This document shows positions 1 through 7,589 of a DNA stretch of 12,780 nucleotides, piece after piece. Made by a program: the position numbers and the translations under genes. The notes beneath the pieces were generated by a model. It saw only the letters and a list, made by a program, of their open reading frames with translations. It ran no database searches and was not told the origin of the DNA. Position 1 is the stretch's first letter. Every line of letters begins with the position of its first letter. The stretch is taken from positions 1 through 12,780 of the forward strand of contig PWHO01000146.1 of assembly GCA_003555385.1 (NCBI GenBank), read 5' to 3'. This DNA is from Bacteroidales bacterium (GTDB taxonomy: Bacteria; Bacteroidota; Bacteroidia; Bacteroidales; UBA7960).

Positions 1-47
1 AAAGGGCAGAAGTGGACAAACTTCGTGCAGAAAATATTTTCAGGTAA
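1..47 (+). CDS. 3' end of an upstream gene, probably a TolC-family outer-membrane channel
   Basis: Only the last 14 codons are present. Reading from base 3, the frame gives RAEVDKLRAENIFR followed by a TAA stop at 45-47. The charged, helical AEVDKL pattern resembles the last helix of TolC/CusC-type outer-membrane proteins, which often precede the adaptor gene in Bacteroidota metal-efflux operons. The stop lies 12 bases before the adaptor start, so the two genes are probably co-transcribed. A second open frame starts at base 1 and ends in a TGA at 61-63 overlapping the adaptor ATG; it cannot be excluded because so little is visible. The family call is an inference from context and a short tail. 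Confidence 0.45.
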   Translation, partial: RAEVDKLRAENIFR

Positions 48-59
48 AGAGGAACCGTT

Positions 60-1823
60 ATGAATCAAAAAAACAGAAAATTAATCGGACGTTATATTTT
101 GCTTGTACTGGCTGGTATTTTGCTGGGATGGTTGCTCTTTGGCAGGAGCGGTGAGCCGGATGATCACGCGCATGATCACGAGGTGGCGGAAGAGGCCGGA
201 GAGGTTGAGTACACCTGCTCCATGCACCCACAGGTCAGACAGGATGATCCGGGTGACTGCCCCATCTGCGGGATGGAGTTGATACCTGCTTCGGAAGAAG
301 ATGATCACCAGGAAGATGATCCTTTTATATTCAGCATGCGTGAAAGTCATTACAAATGGGCAAATGTACAAACCATGAGGGTCACTGCCAGGGAAGCAGT
401 CAGCCAGGTGCGTCTGACCGGTAAGGTTGCGGTGAATGAGAAAGAAACCCGGAACTTTACCGCCAATTTTCCGGGACGCGTTGACGAGTTGTTTGCAGAT
501 TTTACAGGTCGTTTCATCCGGGAGGGCGAAACGCTTGCCAGATTATATTCACCTGAAATGATGCAGGCCCAGCAGGAATTACTCAATGCCGCAAGAAACA
601 AAGAGCAAAACCCGCGCCTGTATTCAGCAGCCCGTGAAAGGCTCAGGCTGTTTAATCTGACGGAGGCACAAATTGACAATATTGAGTCAGCGGGAGAAGC
701 CCGGTCACATATCAATGTATATGCAGGCCAGTCAGGGTATCTTGTGGAAAGACTTGTGTCGGAAGGCGATTACGTGAACACAGGGGAAAATATGTTTGCC
801 ATTGCTGATCTTACAACTGTATGGGTGGAACTGGATGCATACGAAAGCCATCTTGGAAAAATCAGTACTGGAAATGAGGCGCTACTGGGAGTTCCTTCTC
901 ATCCCGGAAGGGAATTTTCCGGTAGGGTGGAGTTTGTGGATCCTTTTCTGGATCATCAGACCCGCACTGCCCGGGTCAGGCTCACAGTCAGCAATGATGA
1001 AATGTGGCTGAAACCCGGGATGCTGGTGTATGCGGATATTGATTCCGGCGAAGAACGTCAGGAGGTCGTAATCCCTTCAACCGCTGTATTGTGGACCGGA
1101 AAACGTTCCGTGATTTATGTCAAAAAACCCGAAAAAGAGGGGTTCACTTTTGAGTTCAGGGAAATTGAAACGGGTGCTCCGACGGCTGAAGGTTATCCGG
1201 TCTTGTCCGGGTTGTCAGCAGGTGAAGAGATTGCTGTAAACGGTGTATTCGCCATTGATGCAGCTGCCCAGTTACGCGGTCATTTCAGTATGATGTCTCC
1301 CCCTGAAACCATTGAGTTGCCTGAACCTTTCCGGAGCAACCTCGGGTTGCTGTTTGAACGTTATTTTGACGTAAAGAATGCCCTTGCTGATGATGATCCG
1401 GAAGAGGTCTCCGTGGAGCACGCGCAAACTATGTTGACCCAGCTGGAAGAAACAGGCGAGCATTCCCTTGACGGGGAACCCCATACGTTCTGGATGGAGC
1501 AATACGGTCTGATCGCTGAAAGTCTGGATGATTTTCTGGATGCAGATGAACTGGAAACCCGGCGTGCTCACTTTGAACCTTTATCAGAGGCAATGATCTC
1601 TGTGGCACAAACCATGGGAGCTGTCGGGCAAACTTTCTATGCGGCTTTTTGCCCCATGTATGACGACGACAGGGGTGCCTATTGGCTCAGCGAATTCGAG
1701 GAGATCAGCAACCCTTATTTCGGATCCATGATGCTCAGATGCGGGGAGGTCCGGGAAGTGCTGAGAGAAGGGGTCGGGGGTACAGAAATGCCTGAGGAGG
1801 AGATGGAGGGGCATGTGCATTAA
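60..1823 (+). CDS. cusB: CusB-type RND efflux periplasmic adaptor with heavy-metal-binding and DUF3347 domains
   Basis: This is the membrane-fusion (adaptor) subunit of a three-part RND pump that exports metal ions, probably Cu(I)/Ag(I), from periplasm to outside. Residues 11-27 form one N-terminal membrane anchor. An acidic, His-rich linker (34-40, DDHAHDH) follows. A heavy-metal-binding domain spans about 51-76, with C53, M55-H56, C67 and C70-G-M72 (the CPICGM motif). The adaptor body (lipoyl/barrel-sandwich, coiled-coil hairpin and beta-barrel) runs from about 105 to 405. Residues 427-565 match DUF3347, including FCPM at 530-533 and C561. The protein is longer than E. coli CusB because of the two extra domains. 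The start is well placed: AAAGAGGAA at 46-54 is a good Shine-Dalgarno site, the clearest in the window. No CusA gene is visible. Metal specificity is inferred from the Cys/Met/His motifs; Zn/Co (CzcB-like) is the alternative. Confidence 0.93.
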   Translation: MNQKNRKLIGRYILLVLAGILLGWLLFGRSGEPDDHAHDHEVAEEAGEVEYTCSMHPQVRQDDPGDCPICGMELIPASEEDDHQEDDPFIFSMRESHYKWANVQTMRVTAREAVSQVRLTGKVAVNEKETRNFTANFPGRVDELFADFTGRFIREGETLARLYSPEMMQAQQELLNAARNKEQNPRLYSAARERLRLFNLTEAQIDNIESAGEARSHINVYAGQSGYLVERLVSEGDYVNTGENMFAIADLTTVWVELDAYESHLGKISTGNEALLGVPSHPGREFSGRVEFVDPFLDHQTRTARVRLTVSNDEMWLKPGMLVYADIDSGEERQEVVIPSTAVLWTGKRSVIYVKKPEKEGFTFEFREIETGAPTAEGYPVLSGLSAGEEIAVNGVFAIDAAAQLRGHFSMMSPPETIELPEPFRSNLGLLFERYFDVKNALADDDPEEVSVEHAQTMLTQLEETGEHSLDGEPHTFWMEQYGLIAESLDDFLDADELETRRAHFEPLSEAMISVAQTMGAVGQTFYAAFCPMYDDDRGAYWLSEFEEISNPYFGSMMLRCGEVREVLREGVGGTEMPEEEMEGHVH

Positions 1824-1832
1824 ATGAATCAG

Positions 1833-2060
1833 TTACCCATCCTGTTTTTCATTGCCGGATCCGGATTCCTCCAGTTCCCTTAGGATCTGCTGTACGTCTT
1901 CACTGGTACTCTGGAGTTTTTCCTTGCAGATCCGGATCAGCTCTGCTGCCCGTTTTACCTTTTCGGACAATGCATCCACATCGATCTGTCCGTCCTCTAT
2001 ATCGGCAACAATTTCCTGCAACTCCTGAAATGCTTCCGAATATGCCGGTTTATCAGTCAT
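1833..2060 (-). CDS. xseB: Exodeoxyribonuclease VII small subunit
   Basis: XseB is the small subunit of exonuclease VII. Several copies bind one XseA and form the complex that degrades single-stranded DNA from both ends in the cytoplasm. The 75-residue product has the usual size and composition: two amphipathic helices containing FQELQEIVADIEDGQIDVD and SEKVKRAAELIRICKEKL, then an acidic disordered tail. Its ATG lies inside the end of xseA, sharing eight bases (ATGACTGA, 2053-2060), so translation is very likely coupled. The gene converges on cusB with only nine bases between the two stop codons. It is the last gene of the minus-strand cluster. Identification is secure from sequence and from adjacency to xseA. 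Confidence 0.95.
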   Translation of the reverse strand: MTDKPAYSEAFQELQEIVADIEDGQIDVDALSEKVKRAAELIRICKEKLQSTSEDVQQILRELEESGSGNEKQDG

Positions 2061-3462
2061 GGTTTTTCTTTTTTTGGGTTTTGGTGGTTTTACTCTGGAT
2101 TACACTGTCAAAAAGTGTCGTTTCAAGCAAGTCCCCTTCCCTGATCTTCTGCCCGCTTTTCAGCGCTTTGCCTTTGTGCCGGGTTATGCTGTAACCCCTT
2201 TTCAGCACATTGTCAGGATGGAGCTGCTCAATGGAAGATTCCAGTCCTTTTAGTTCACGACCGTTGTCCCTCAACAAGGATTTAGTACCCGAAGACAGTT
2301 CGGAGAGTTTTTCCGTCATCTGGCGGTGATGCACTTCCAGCAGATAAGTCGTTCCCGTTTGAAGGGAAAGAATATGATGGGGGATCAGGTGGTCTTTGTG
2401 ATGACGGACCAGGTAGCCGGATTCTTGCTTTAATCGAAGTGCTGATTCCCGCAGTCCGGAACGTTCACGTGCAAGCTGTTCATTTACCCCCGATCTTAAC
2501 TGATTCACACTGGATATAAAAAGATGGCGATTCTGTGTCAGTTGCTGCCGGCTTGCATGGTTGATATTTTCAGCCATATCCCGGACCTTATTATCGTAGT
2601 CCCGGAAATAAGCAATCAGTGTTTCAGCAAGTTTGGTAGGAGTGATCGCGTTGGTGTGTGCGACCATTTCCGTCACGGTTTCGTTGGTGGCATGGCCGAT
2701 TCCCGTAAATGCCGGAAGCGGAAAATCCGCCACAGCCCTGGAAAGATGTATATTATTATAACAAGCCAGCCCGATGTCATCCCCTCCGCCTCGTATAATG
2801 GCCACCAGGTCGAAATGGTGTATTACCTTTCTGATGCGTGACAATTGATTCAGGATGGAACCGGCGGCCTGATCCCCCTGCAACAATGCGGGAAAAAGCA
2901 TATGAAAAAGACGGTAACCTGACCCATTTTGGTCAATTATGCGGGTAAAGTCGGCGTATCCTTTGCTGGTTTCTGCAGATATCACAGCGATTCTCCGGGG
3001 CAGCAATGGAACGCTGAGTTCTTTGTTCTTTTCAAACAATCCTTCTCTTACCAGTGTATCAATGCAGGCCTGCTTCTCTTTTTCCAGGTCACCCAGGGTA
3101 AAGGAGGGGTCTATGTCCATAATGCGAATAGACAACCCGTGAATGGGGTCGAACGAAATCCGGCCGAGCAGCAGGATTTTAACCCCGTCTTTCACCGGTT
3201 CTTTTAATACCTCAATAAATTTTGCATTGATGGCGGCATAATCTTCTTTCCATAAGACTGCACGCATCTGTGCCCTGACCGTATCCCCTTCCTTTTCAAC
3301 CAGTTCCGGGAAACAGTGCCCGGACTGCCCGTAATAATTGAGTTTATTCAATTCAGCCCTGATCCAGTAACTGCTTGTATACCTGTTCCGGAGTGTTTTC
3401 TGAATACTTCTGCCAACTTCTGACAGGGAAAATACCGTTTTGTCAAAGATATGCTGGGGCAT
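2053..3462 (-). CDS. xseA: Exodeoxyribonuclease VII large subunit
   Basis: XseA is the catalytic subunit of exonuclease VII, which cuts single-stranded DNA into short oligonucleotides during repair. The N-terminal OB-fold (about 9-120) binds single strands. The catalytic domain follows (about 125-285), with D171 in the SKGYADF segment, R224 in IIRGGG, and H257 in GIGHATN. The coiled-coil arm (about 290-410) binds XseB. The C-terminal segment HPDNVLKRGYSI and the final beta region (about 415-457) are typical of the family. The length of 469 residues is normal. The usual GHxTD motif reads GHATN here, so the final Asp is Asn (N260). Only 20 bases separate its ATG from the stop of the upstream flavin reductase gene, and no Shine-Dalgarno site is evident, which is common in Bacteroidota. 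Confidence 0.96.
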   Translation of the reverse strand: MPQHIFDKTVFSLSEVGRSIQKTLRNRYTSSYWIRAELNKLNYYGQSGHCFPELVEKEGDTVRAQMRAVLWKEDYAAINAKFIEVLKEPVKDGVKILLLGRISFDPIHGLSIRIMDIDPSFTLGDLEKEKQACIDTLVREGLFEKNKELSVPLLPRRIAVISAETSKGYADFTRIIDQNGSGYRLFHMLFPALLQGDQAAGSILNQLSRIRKVIHHFDLVAIIRGGGDDIGLACYNNIHLSRAVADFPLPAFTGIGHATNETVTEMVAHTNAITPTKLAETLIAYFRDYDNKVRDMAENINHASRQQLTQNRHLFISSVNQLRSGVNEQLARERSGLRESALRLKQESGYLVRHHKDHLIPHHILSLQTGTTYLLEVHHRQMTEKLSELSSGTKSLLRDNGRELKGLESSIEQLHPDNVLKRGYSITRHKGKALKSGQKIREGDLLETTLFDSVIQSKTTKTQKKKNHD

Positions 3463-3482
3463 AGTGCAATCTGGTTAATCAG

Positions 3483-4058
3483 TTACCTGAGTTTTTTCCC
3501 GATCTGATAGGCATCACCAATCTTATCACCGACATTTCTGTACTCCCGGACACCCCCGAAATAGATCAGCGGGTTCAAGGCGGCAATGTCAATGGAGCCA
3601 AGATCAGCAGTGTCGCCCAATAGTTTCGTATCCACATGGGTTTCGATAATTTCACCCACAAAATGGATGGTCTGCCCGATGATCCGCCAGTCCGTCAGTT
3701 TGCATTCCAGGTTGAGCGGACACTCTCTGATAATGGGTGACTCTATGACATTGGATGGCATTTTTGTCAGACCGGATCGTTCGAATTTGTCAATCTCCTT
3801 CCCGGTGGTAATGCCACAGAAATCCGCTTCGGTCATGATGTCCGCCGTGGCGATGTTGACACTGAAGTTGTTGTTGTTCTTGATTGCCTCCCCGGTAAAC
3901 CCTTTCTGGCCGACAGAAATGCCCAGTGTTGGGGGCTTGCTGGTCAGCAGGCTGGCCCAGGCAATGGTGGCAATATTGGCTTCATTCATTGTACCTGTTA
4001 CCACCAGGGCCACAGGGCTGGGAAACAGAATCTTTGAGGGACCAAAATTTGTTTTCAT
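3483..4058 (-). CDS. Flavin reductase-like, FMN-binding split-barrel protein (flavoredoxin type)
   Basis: The 191-residue product is a member of the flavin reductase-like domain family (DIM6/NTAB), small cytoplasmic homodimers that bind FMN and pass electrons from NAD(P)H or other donors. Family landmarks in order are PSPVALVV (13-20), NIATIAWAS (28-36), PPTLGISVG (42-50), NNNFSVNIA (62-70), DFCGITTGKEIDKFERSGLT (79-98), SPIIRECPLNLECKL (107-121) and PLIYFGGVREYR (163-174). The DFCG and KFERSGL segments are typical of the flavoredoxin-like branch. The length matches the family and there is no signal peptide. It starts 12 bases after the C69 peptidase gene and ends 20 bases before xseA, so it is probably in the same transcript. 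The electron donor and acceptor cannot be told from sequence. Confidence 0.88.
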   Translation of the reverse strand: MKTNFGPSKILFPSPVALVVTGTMNEANIATIAWASLLTSKPPTLGISVGQKGFTGEAIKNNNNFSVNIATADIMTEADFCGITTGKEIDKFERSGLTKMPSNVIESPIIRECPLNLECKLTDWRIIGQTIHFVGEIIETHVDTKLLGDTADLGSIDIAALNPLIYFGGVREYRNVGDKIGDAYQIGKKLR

Positions 4059-4070
4059 AAGTGCGTTTTT

Positions 4071-5633
4071 TTAATGTGCCCAGTGAATTGTTTTCAGCTG
4101 ATTCAGGAGTTCTTTTGCTTTTTCCAGGGCATGTATGGCGCGATAATTGGAATATCCTGTCAGGAAACTTACGGCCAGATCTTTATCCTGCTCATACAGT
4201 TCCAGTGCGAGTTTTTCAATGGCTTCCTGCATGTCAAATTGTTCCTGCTCAATGGCATCCCATTCTTCCCTGACCATTTCTATGTTTCGCGCATAATTCA
4301 GGTCGATCATGTTTTCCAGGGCATTGAATACATCAAAGGCATTCTCCGGGTCGTAATCGAAGGTACCCTCCGGCGGGTTAAACTGGAATTCTACATCCAG
4401 GGCATCCTCCAGAGGCCAGGGCTTGTAGTAAGGGGCCGGGGTTTTATTGATGCCGGCATACCAGGGTACCAGTACAGACCCACAGGGCGCTGCGGTGGTT
4501 CTCCAGCCAACCGATCCGATCTCAGTGGGCATCCAGTTTCTCAGCTGATATACAACCAACTCCTGGCTGGTGCCGCTGCATATCTGGCCGGATCCGCCAC
4601 CGTCACGGTCGTGCGGAGAAACGCCTTCCTCCATTCCCAGGCGGTAAGACAGGGTCATATCCGGGTCTTGCCCTTCAATGTGACCATGGCTGCGAATGAT
4701 ATTGGTCACATCCATGACATCAAATTTACGGTCAGGATAAAGGGCAAAAGGAAGCTGTCCGTCAGCAGGAAGTTCGATCAGTTCTCCTTTGACCAGAGAC
4801 TGGCTGAACCATTGCCTTGGATCCACCCCATTTTCGTCCATAAAACTGCCCTCACGTGCAGGGCGGTTGAAAGCTTCCCGGAAACTGAAAGGTTCACCGG
4901 AATCGGGATCATACCAACCCCGTGAAATGGCATAATCTACCAGGCCTTCTGATGCAATCACGTTTTCCGTGTCGCTAAGATCCGCTTCAGCCCCAATAAT
5001 ATGTACATTGGGCAGGAGTACAATGCCATCGTCCGGCACCCGCTGGGCAATCCAGTTTTTTCCGGCAGCCACCCCCAGTACCCATGCCTCATCTGCATCT
5101 GCAATCACATAAGTCCTCCCTGAAGAAGCATAGCCAAAGTGGTTGAGCAATTCAGTTGCTACCTCAACACCTTCCCGGGCAGTGCGCGACCGCTGGGCAA
5201 TCAGGCGGCGGAGTTTATATCCGATACCACCGTCAGTGATCTGTCCCCGCTCAACAAGCTCTTCATAGGAATCCTCCCTTGTGGCACAGGCATCCGAGGC
5301 CACTGCCACACCCCATTCATTGAAGTAACCATCGGCAAACTCTGTCCCGATATTGCTGGTCCAGCGAAACGCATAGGCTTCTTCCGGCTGGGGCCAGGTG
5401 CCTCCCCGGCGAAGCTGAACCACATCACCAGGCTCGTATTGAATCCTGGGAACATAGCGGTAACTCAGGTTTCGAAGTCCTCCGTTCTGCTCAAGGTGTC
5501 CGAAGAGCACCGAACCATCCGTGCTGGCATCCTTGCCCACAATAACGGCAAAGCATCCGAATACGGAAGTGCTCACCAGGATATTCATCAAAAAGAAAAC
5601 AAAGGCGGTAATAATTAAATTTGATCGCTTCAT
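4071..5633 (-). CDS. Exported C69-family (PepD-like) dipeptidase
   Basis: This is a C69 (formerly U34) peptidase, an Ntn-fold cysteine hydrolase family whose known members cleave dipeptides. Residues 4-22 form a hydrophobic signal segment ending STSVFG, followed by C27 and the pattern CFAVIVGKDASTDGSVL (27-43). This matches the family N-terminus, in which the Cys becomes the catalytic N-terminal nucleophile. Other family segments are FNEWGVAVASDA (104-115), RRLIAQRSRTAREG (142-155), VIADADEAWVLGVAAGK (176-192) and TSQELVVYQLRNWMP (355-369). A helical tail (about 430-515) follows. The length of 520 residues is normal for this family. Export means the leader may be removed by signal peptidase, exposing C27. 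The site also loosely resembles a lipobox (VFGC), so a lipoprotein is the alternative. It lies 81 bases after the amidohydrolase gene and 12 bases before the flavin reductase gene. The substrate is unknown. Confidence 0.88.
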   Translation of the reverse strand: MKRSNLIITAFVFFLMNILVSTSVFGCFAVIVGKDASTDGSVLFGHLEQNGGLRNLSYRYVPRIQYEPGDVVQLRRGGTWPQPEEAYAFRWTSNIGTEFADGYFNEWGVAVASDACATREDSYEELVERGQITDGGIGYKLRRLIAQRSRTAREGVEVATELLNHFGYASSGRTYVIADADEAWVLGVAAGKNWIAQRVPDDGIVLLPNVHIIGAEADLSDTENVIASEGLVDYAISRGWYDPDSGEPFSFREAFNRPAREGSFMDENGVDPRQWFSQSLVKGELIELPADGQLPFALYPDRKFDVMDVTNIIRSHGHIEGQDPDMTLSYRLGMEEGVSPHDRDGGGSGQICSGTSQELVVYQLRNWMPTEIGSVGWRTTAAPCGSVLVPWYAGINKTPAPYYKPWPLEDALDVEFQFNPPEGTFDYDPENAFDVFNALENMIDLNYARNIEMVREEWDAIEQEQFDMQEAIEKLALELYEQDKDLAVSFLTGYSNYRAIHALEKAKELLNQLKTIHWAH

Positions 5634-5714
5634 GTTGTGTTGGTTATGGTGAATGACAATGATAATTTTTATTGTAATCAGGGCTGATCACCGGACGGTG
5701 GTGTAGCCCGGGAA

Positions 5715-7409
5715 TTATTCTGCCGTAAATACCGTATGGCCGGCCAGTACGGTTCGAAGTACCTCTGTTTGATGGATTTCTTCCGCAGGAATTTCGAAGT
5801 AGTCCCGGTCTATCACAATAAAATCCGCGAGATTTCCCTGGCTGATACTTCCTTTTCTGTTTTCGGAAAATTCCACATAGGCAGGCCACTTTGTATAGGC
5901 TTTCAATGCTTCTTCCCGGCTCATGCATTGTTCGGGAAACCATCCCCCTTCAGGAAAGTTTTCCCGGTCCTGCCGGGTTACCGCTGCATGAAGTCCGTAA
6001 AAAGGATTGAAGGGAGAAACCCCGTAATCAGATCCGGCGGCGATGATGCCTCCCTTGTCCAGGATGCTGCGCCATGCATAGGCGCCGGCAGCTCTTTCCC
6101 GGCCAATACGGTCTTCCACAAAAAGCATATCTTCCGTGGCATGCACGGGCTGCATGGAAGCAATGATTCTTCTGTCTGCAAATCTTTCTATGTCGTCGGG
6201 CTGAAGTACCTGGGCATGTTCCACTACCAGCCGCGCTTCCTCTGGTTGTTTATCTGCCATCTCCATGGCTTTTTCGAAGGCATTCAGTGTGGCCCTGTTT
6301 CCCTTGTCGCCAATGGAGTGGGTACGGGTGGTAAACCCCAGTTCCAGTAATTCAGCCACCAACCCGGCATAAGATTCTTCATCCTGACCCAGCGCACGAA
6401 GGGCTCCATATTCTCCCGGCATATCGTCATAGGGCTCAAGCATGGAAGCACCACGTCCGCCCAGGGATCCGTCAGCGAACATTTTAACCCAGCGTACCGT
6501 GTAACGGTCATCATAAAGGCCGGTAAGGGGGCTTCCCATTTCCCGGGCTGTTTCAATACCTACCGCATCCATCAGGCGTACCTCCAGGAACCCCCGGTCG
6601 AATGCCTCCTGTCTTAGTCTGAGATCATCCATGCCGATACCTGTGGCGCAGTGTACGGTGGTAATTCCGGCTGACAGCAGTGCATCGCTGCCCATTTTAA
6701 GCGCTTCCAGTTCCTCTGCCTCAGAAAGGGACGGGGTAGGGGGTACATGAGCTGTTACCAAAGCTCCTGCGGCTGATACAAGCACACCGGTGGGTTCACC
6801 GTGTTCATCCCGAATTATACTTCCCGCATCAGGATCTTCTGTGGAAGCAGTAACACCGGCTTCTTCCAGGGCCCTGGTGTTGACAAAATGTGCATGACCG
6901 CAATAACGGCGAAGCACAACCGGGTTCTCGGGGCTTACAGCATCAAGGACACGGCGGTGCGGGCTTTGCTCCCAAATGGCATCATTGTATCCTCTGGCTA
7001 TGATCCATTCGCCGGGAGCCGCTTCCTCTACGGCAGCTTCGATTTTTTCTGTGAGTTCATCCAGGGGCAACCAGTACACATCCAGGGGAGCCATCAGTAA
7101 GTTGCGACCCAGGTTGTCAAAATGCATATGACTTTCGGTAAGGCCGGGGATAACTGTTTGGCCGTCCAGGTCGACCACTTCGGTACGACTACCCGCAAAC
7201 ATCATGGCGCCATCCTCGTCGCCGACATAAATAAATTCACCATTACGCACCGCAACAGCTCCGGCTCTGGGTACGGCCTCATCAAGGGTGTAAAAATTGC
7301 CATTGATATAAATAACCTCTGCATTATCAGATGCACAGGCGCTGAGTAAAAGGGTAGCAATCAAGCCAATATGCACAGGCAGGAGGTTGATAAAAGCAGT
7401 TCTCTTCAT
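5715..7409 (-). CDS. Lipoprotein amidohydrolase of the YtcJ/amidohydrolase_3 family
   Basis: This is a metal-dependent hydrolase of the amidohydrolase superfamily, closest to the YtcJ/NfdA-like group, whose members hydrolyse amides, N-acyl or N-formyl compounds. A signal sequence ends in a clear lipobox, LLSAC (21-25), so C25 should be lipidated and the enzyme anchored to a membrane facing the periplasm or outside. Metal-binding landmarks are H94-x-H96 (ESHMHF), K309 in VKMFADGSLGGRGA (probably the carboxylated bridging Lys), H364 in HSIGDKGN, H398 in VEHAQ and D461 in GSDYGVSPFNP. N- and C-terminal beta-sandwich segments (30-88 and about 520-562) complete the fold. The length of 564 residues is normal once the leader is counted. 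It is the first gene of the minus-strand cluster and divergent from the mltF-like gene. The physiological substrate cannot be told. Confidence 0.92.
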   Translation of the reverse strand: MKRTAFINLLPVHIGLIATLLLSACASDNAEVIYINGNFYTLDEAVPRAGAVAVRNGEFIYVGDEDGAMMFAGSRTEVVDLDGQTVIPGLTESHMHFDNLGRNLLMAPLDVYWLPLDELTEKIEAAVEEAAPGEWIIARGYNDAIWEQSPHRRVLDAVSPENPVVLRRYCGHAHFVNTRALEEAGVTASTEDPDAGSIIRDEHGEPTGVLVSAAGALVTAHVPPTPSLSEAEELEALKMGSDALLSAGITTVHCATGIGMDDLRLRQEAFDRGFLEVRLMDAVGIETAREMGSPLTGLYDDRYTVRWVKMFADGSLGGRGASMLEPYDDMPGEYGALRALGQDEESYAGLVAELLELGFTTRTHSIGDKGNRATLNAFEKAMEMADKQPEEARLVVEHAQVLQPDDIERFADRRIIASMQPVHATEDMLFVEDRIGRERAAGAYAWRSILDKGGIIAAGSDYGVSPFNPFYGLHAAVTRQDRENFPEGGWFPEQCMSREEALKAYTKWPAYVEFSENRKGSISQGNLADFIVIDRDYFEIPAEEIHQTEVLRTVLAGHTVFTAE

Positions 7410-7434
7410 GGTCAGGGAATTAAAGGAAAGTTCT

Positions 7435-7461
7435 GAAAATTAATTGTTGTTTCGTATGCAA
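7435..7461 (-). promoter_or_regulatory. Candidate Bacteroidota-type promoter for the minus-strand cluster
   Basis: On the minus strand TTG (7459-7461) lies 16 bases upstream of TAATTTTC (7435-7442), a seven-of-eight match to TAnnTTTG. The expected transcription start would lie about 20 bases ahead of the amidohydrolase ATG at 7409. The spacing is slightly short and the region is A/T-rich, so a chance match is possible. Confidence 0.3.
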
Positions 7462-7493
7462 TAATAACAAAAATTCAGAGGATATCTGTTTTA

Positions 7494-7524
7494 TTTGCCT
7501 TTGACAGGATTGGGGATCTCTTTG
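7494..7524 (+). promoter_or_regulatory. Candidate promoter (distal) for the mltF-like gene
   Basis: TTTG at 7494-7497 is followed after exactly 19 bases by TCTCTTTG at 7517-7524, which differs from the Bacteroidota element TAnnTTTG only in the second base. It would give a leader of about 60 bases. It competes with the nearer candidate at 7539-7570. Confidence 0.35.
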
Positions 7525-7538
7525 CACGGTATAAAAAA

Positions 7539-7570
7539 TTTGGTATTTCATCACAGGATACTTAGTTTTA
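7539..7570 (+). promoter_or_regulatory. Candidate promoter (proximal) for the mltF-like gene
   Basis: TTTG at 7539-7542 lies 20 bases upstream of TAGTTTTA at 7563-7570, a seven-of-eight match to TAnnTTTG. The leader would be very short (about 12 bases) and A-rich, with no Shine-Dalgarno site. Which of the two plus-strand candidates is used cannot be told from sequence. Confidence 0.35.
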
Positions 7571-7589
7571 GGGTATAAAAAAATCAAAA

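Noticed and set aside
1..63. Alternative upstream reading frame from base 1 ending in a TGA that overlaps the cusB ATG
   Set aside because: Translational overlap is attractive, but the other frame (stop at 45-47) gives a more TolC-like helical tail; too little sequence is present to decide firmly.
3586..4074. A 162-codon plus-strand open frame opposite the flavin reductase gene
   Set aside because: Antisense shadow of a well-supported gene; no domain or start signal.
4074..4925. A 283-codon open frame on the plus strand opposite the C69 peptidase gene
   Set aside because: It is wholly antisense to a gene with strong family motifs, its product has no recognisable domain, and its composition looks like a mirrored coding frame.
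5687..5702. Short hairpin CACC-GGAC-GGTG between the amidohydrolase and C69 genes, considered as a terminator
   Set aside because: The stem is only four strong pairs and no T-run follows on the minus strand, so it does not support ending the transcript there.
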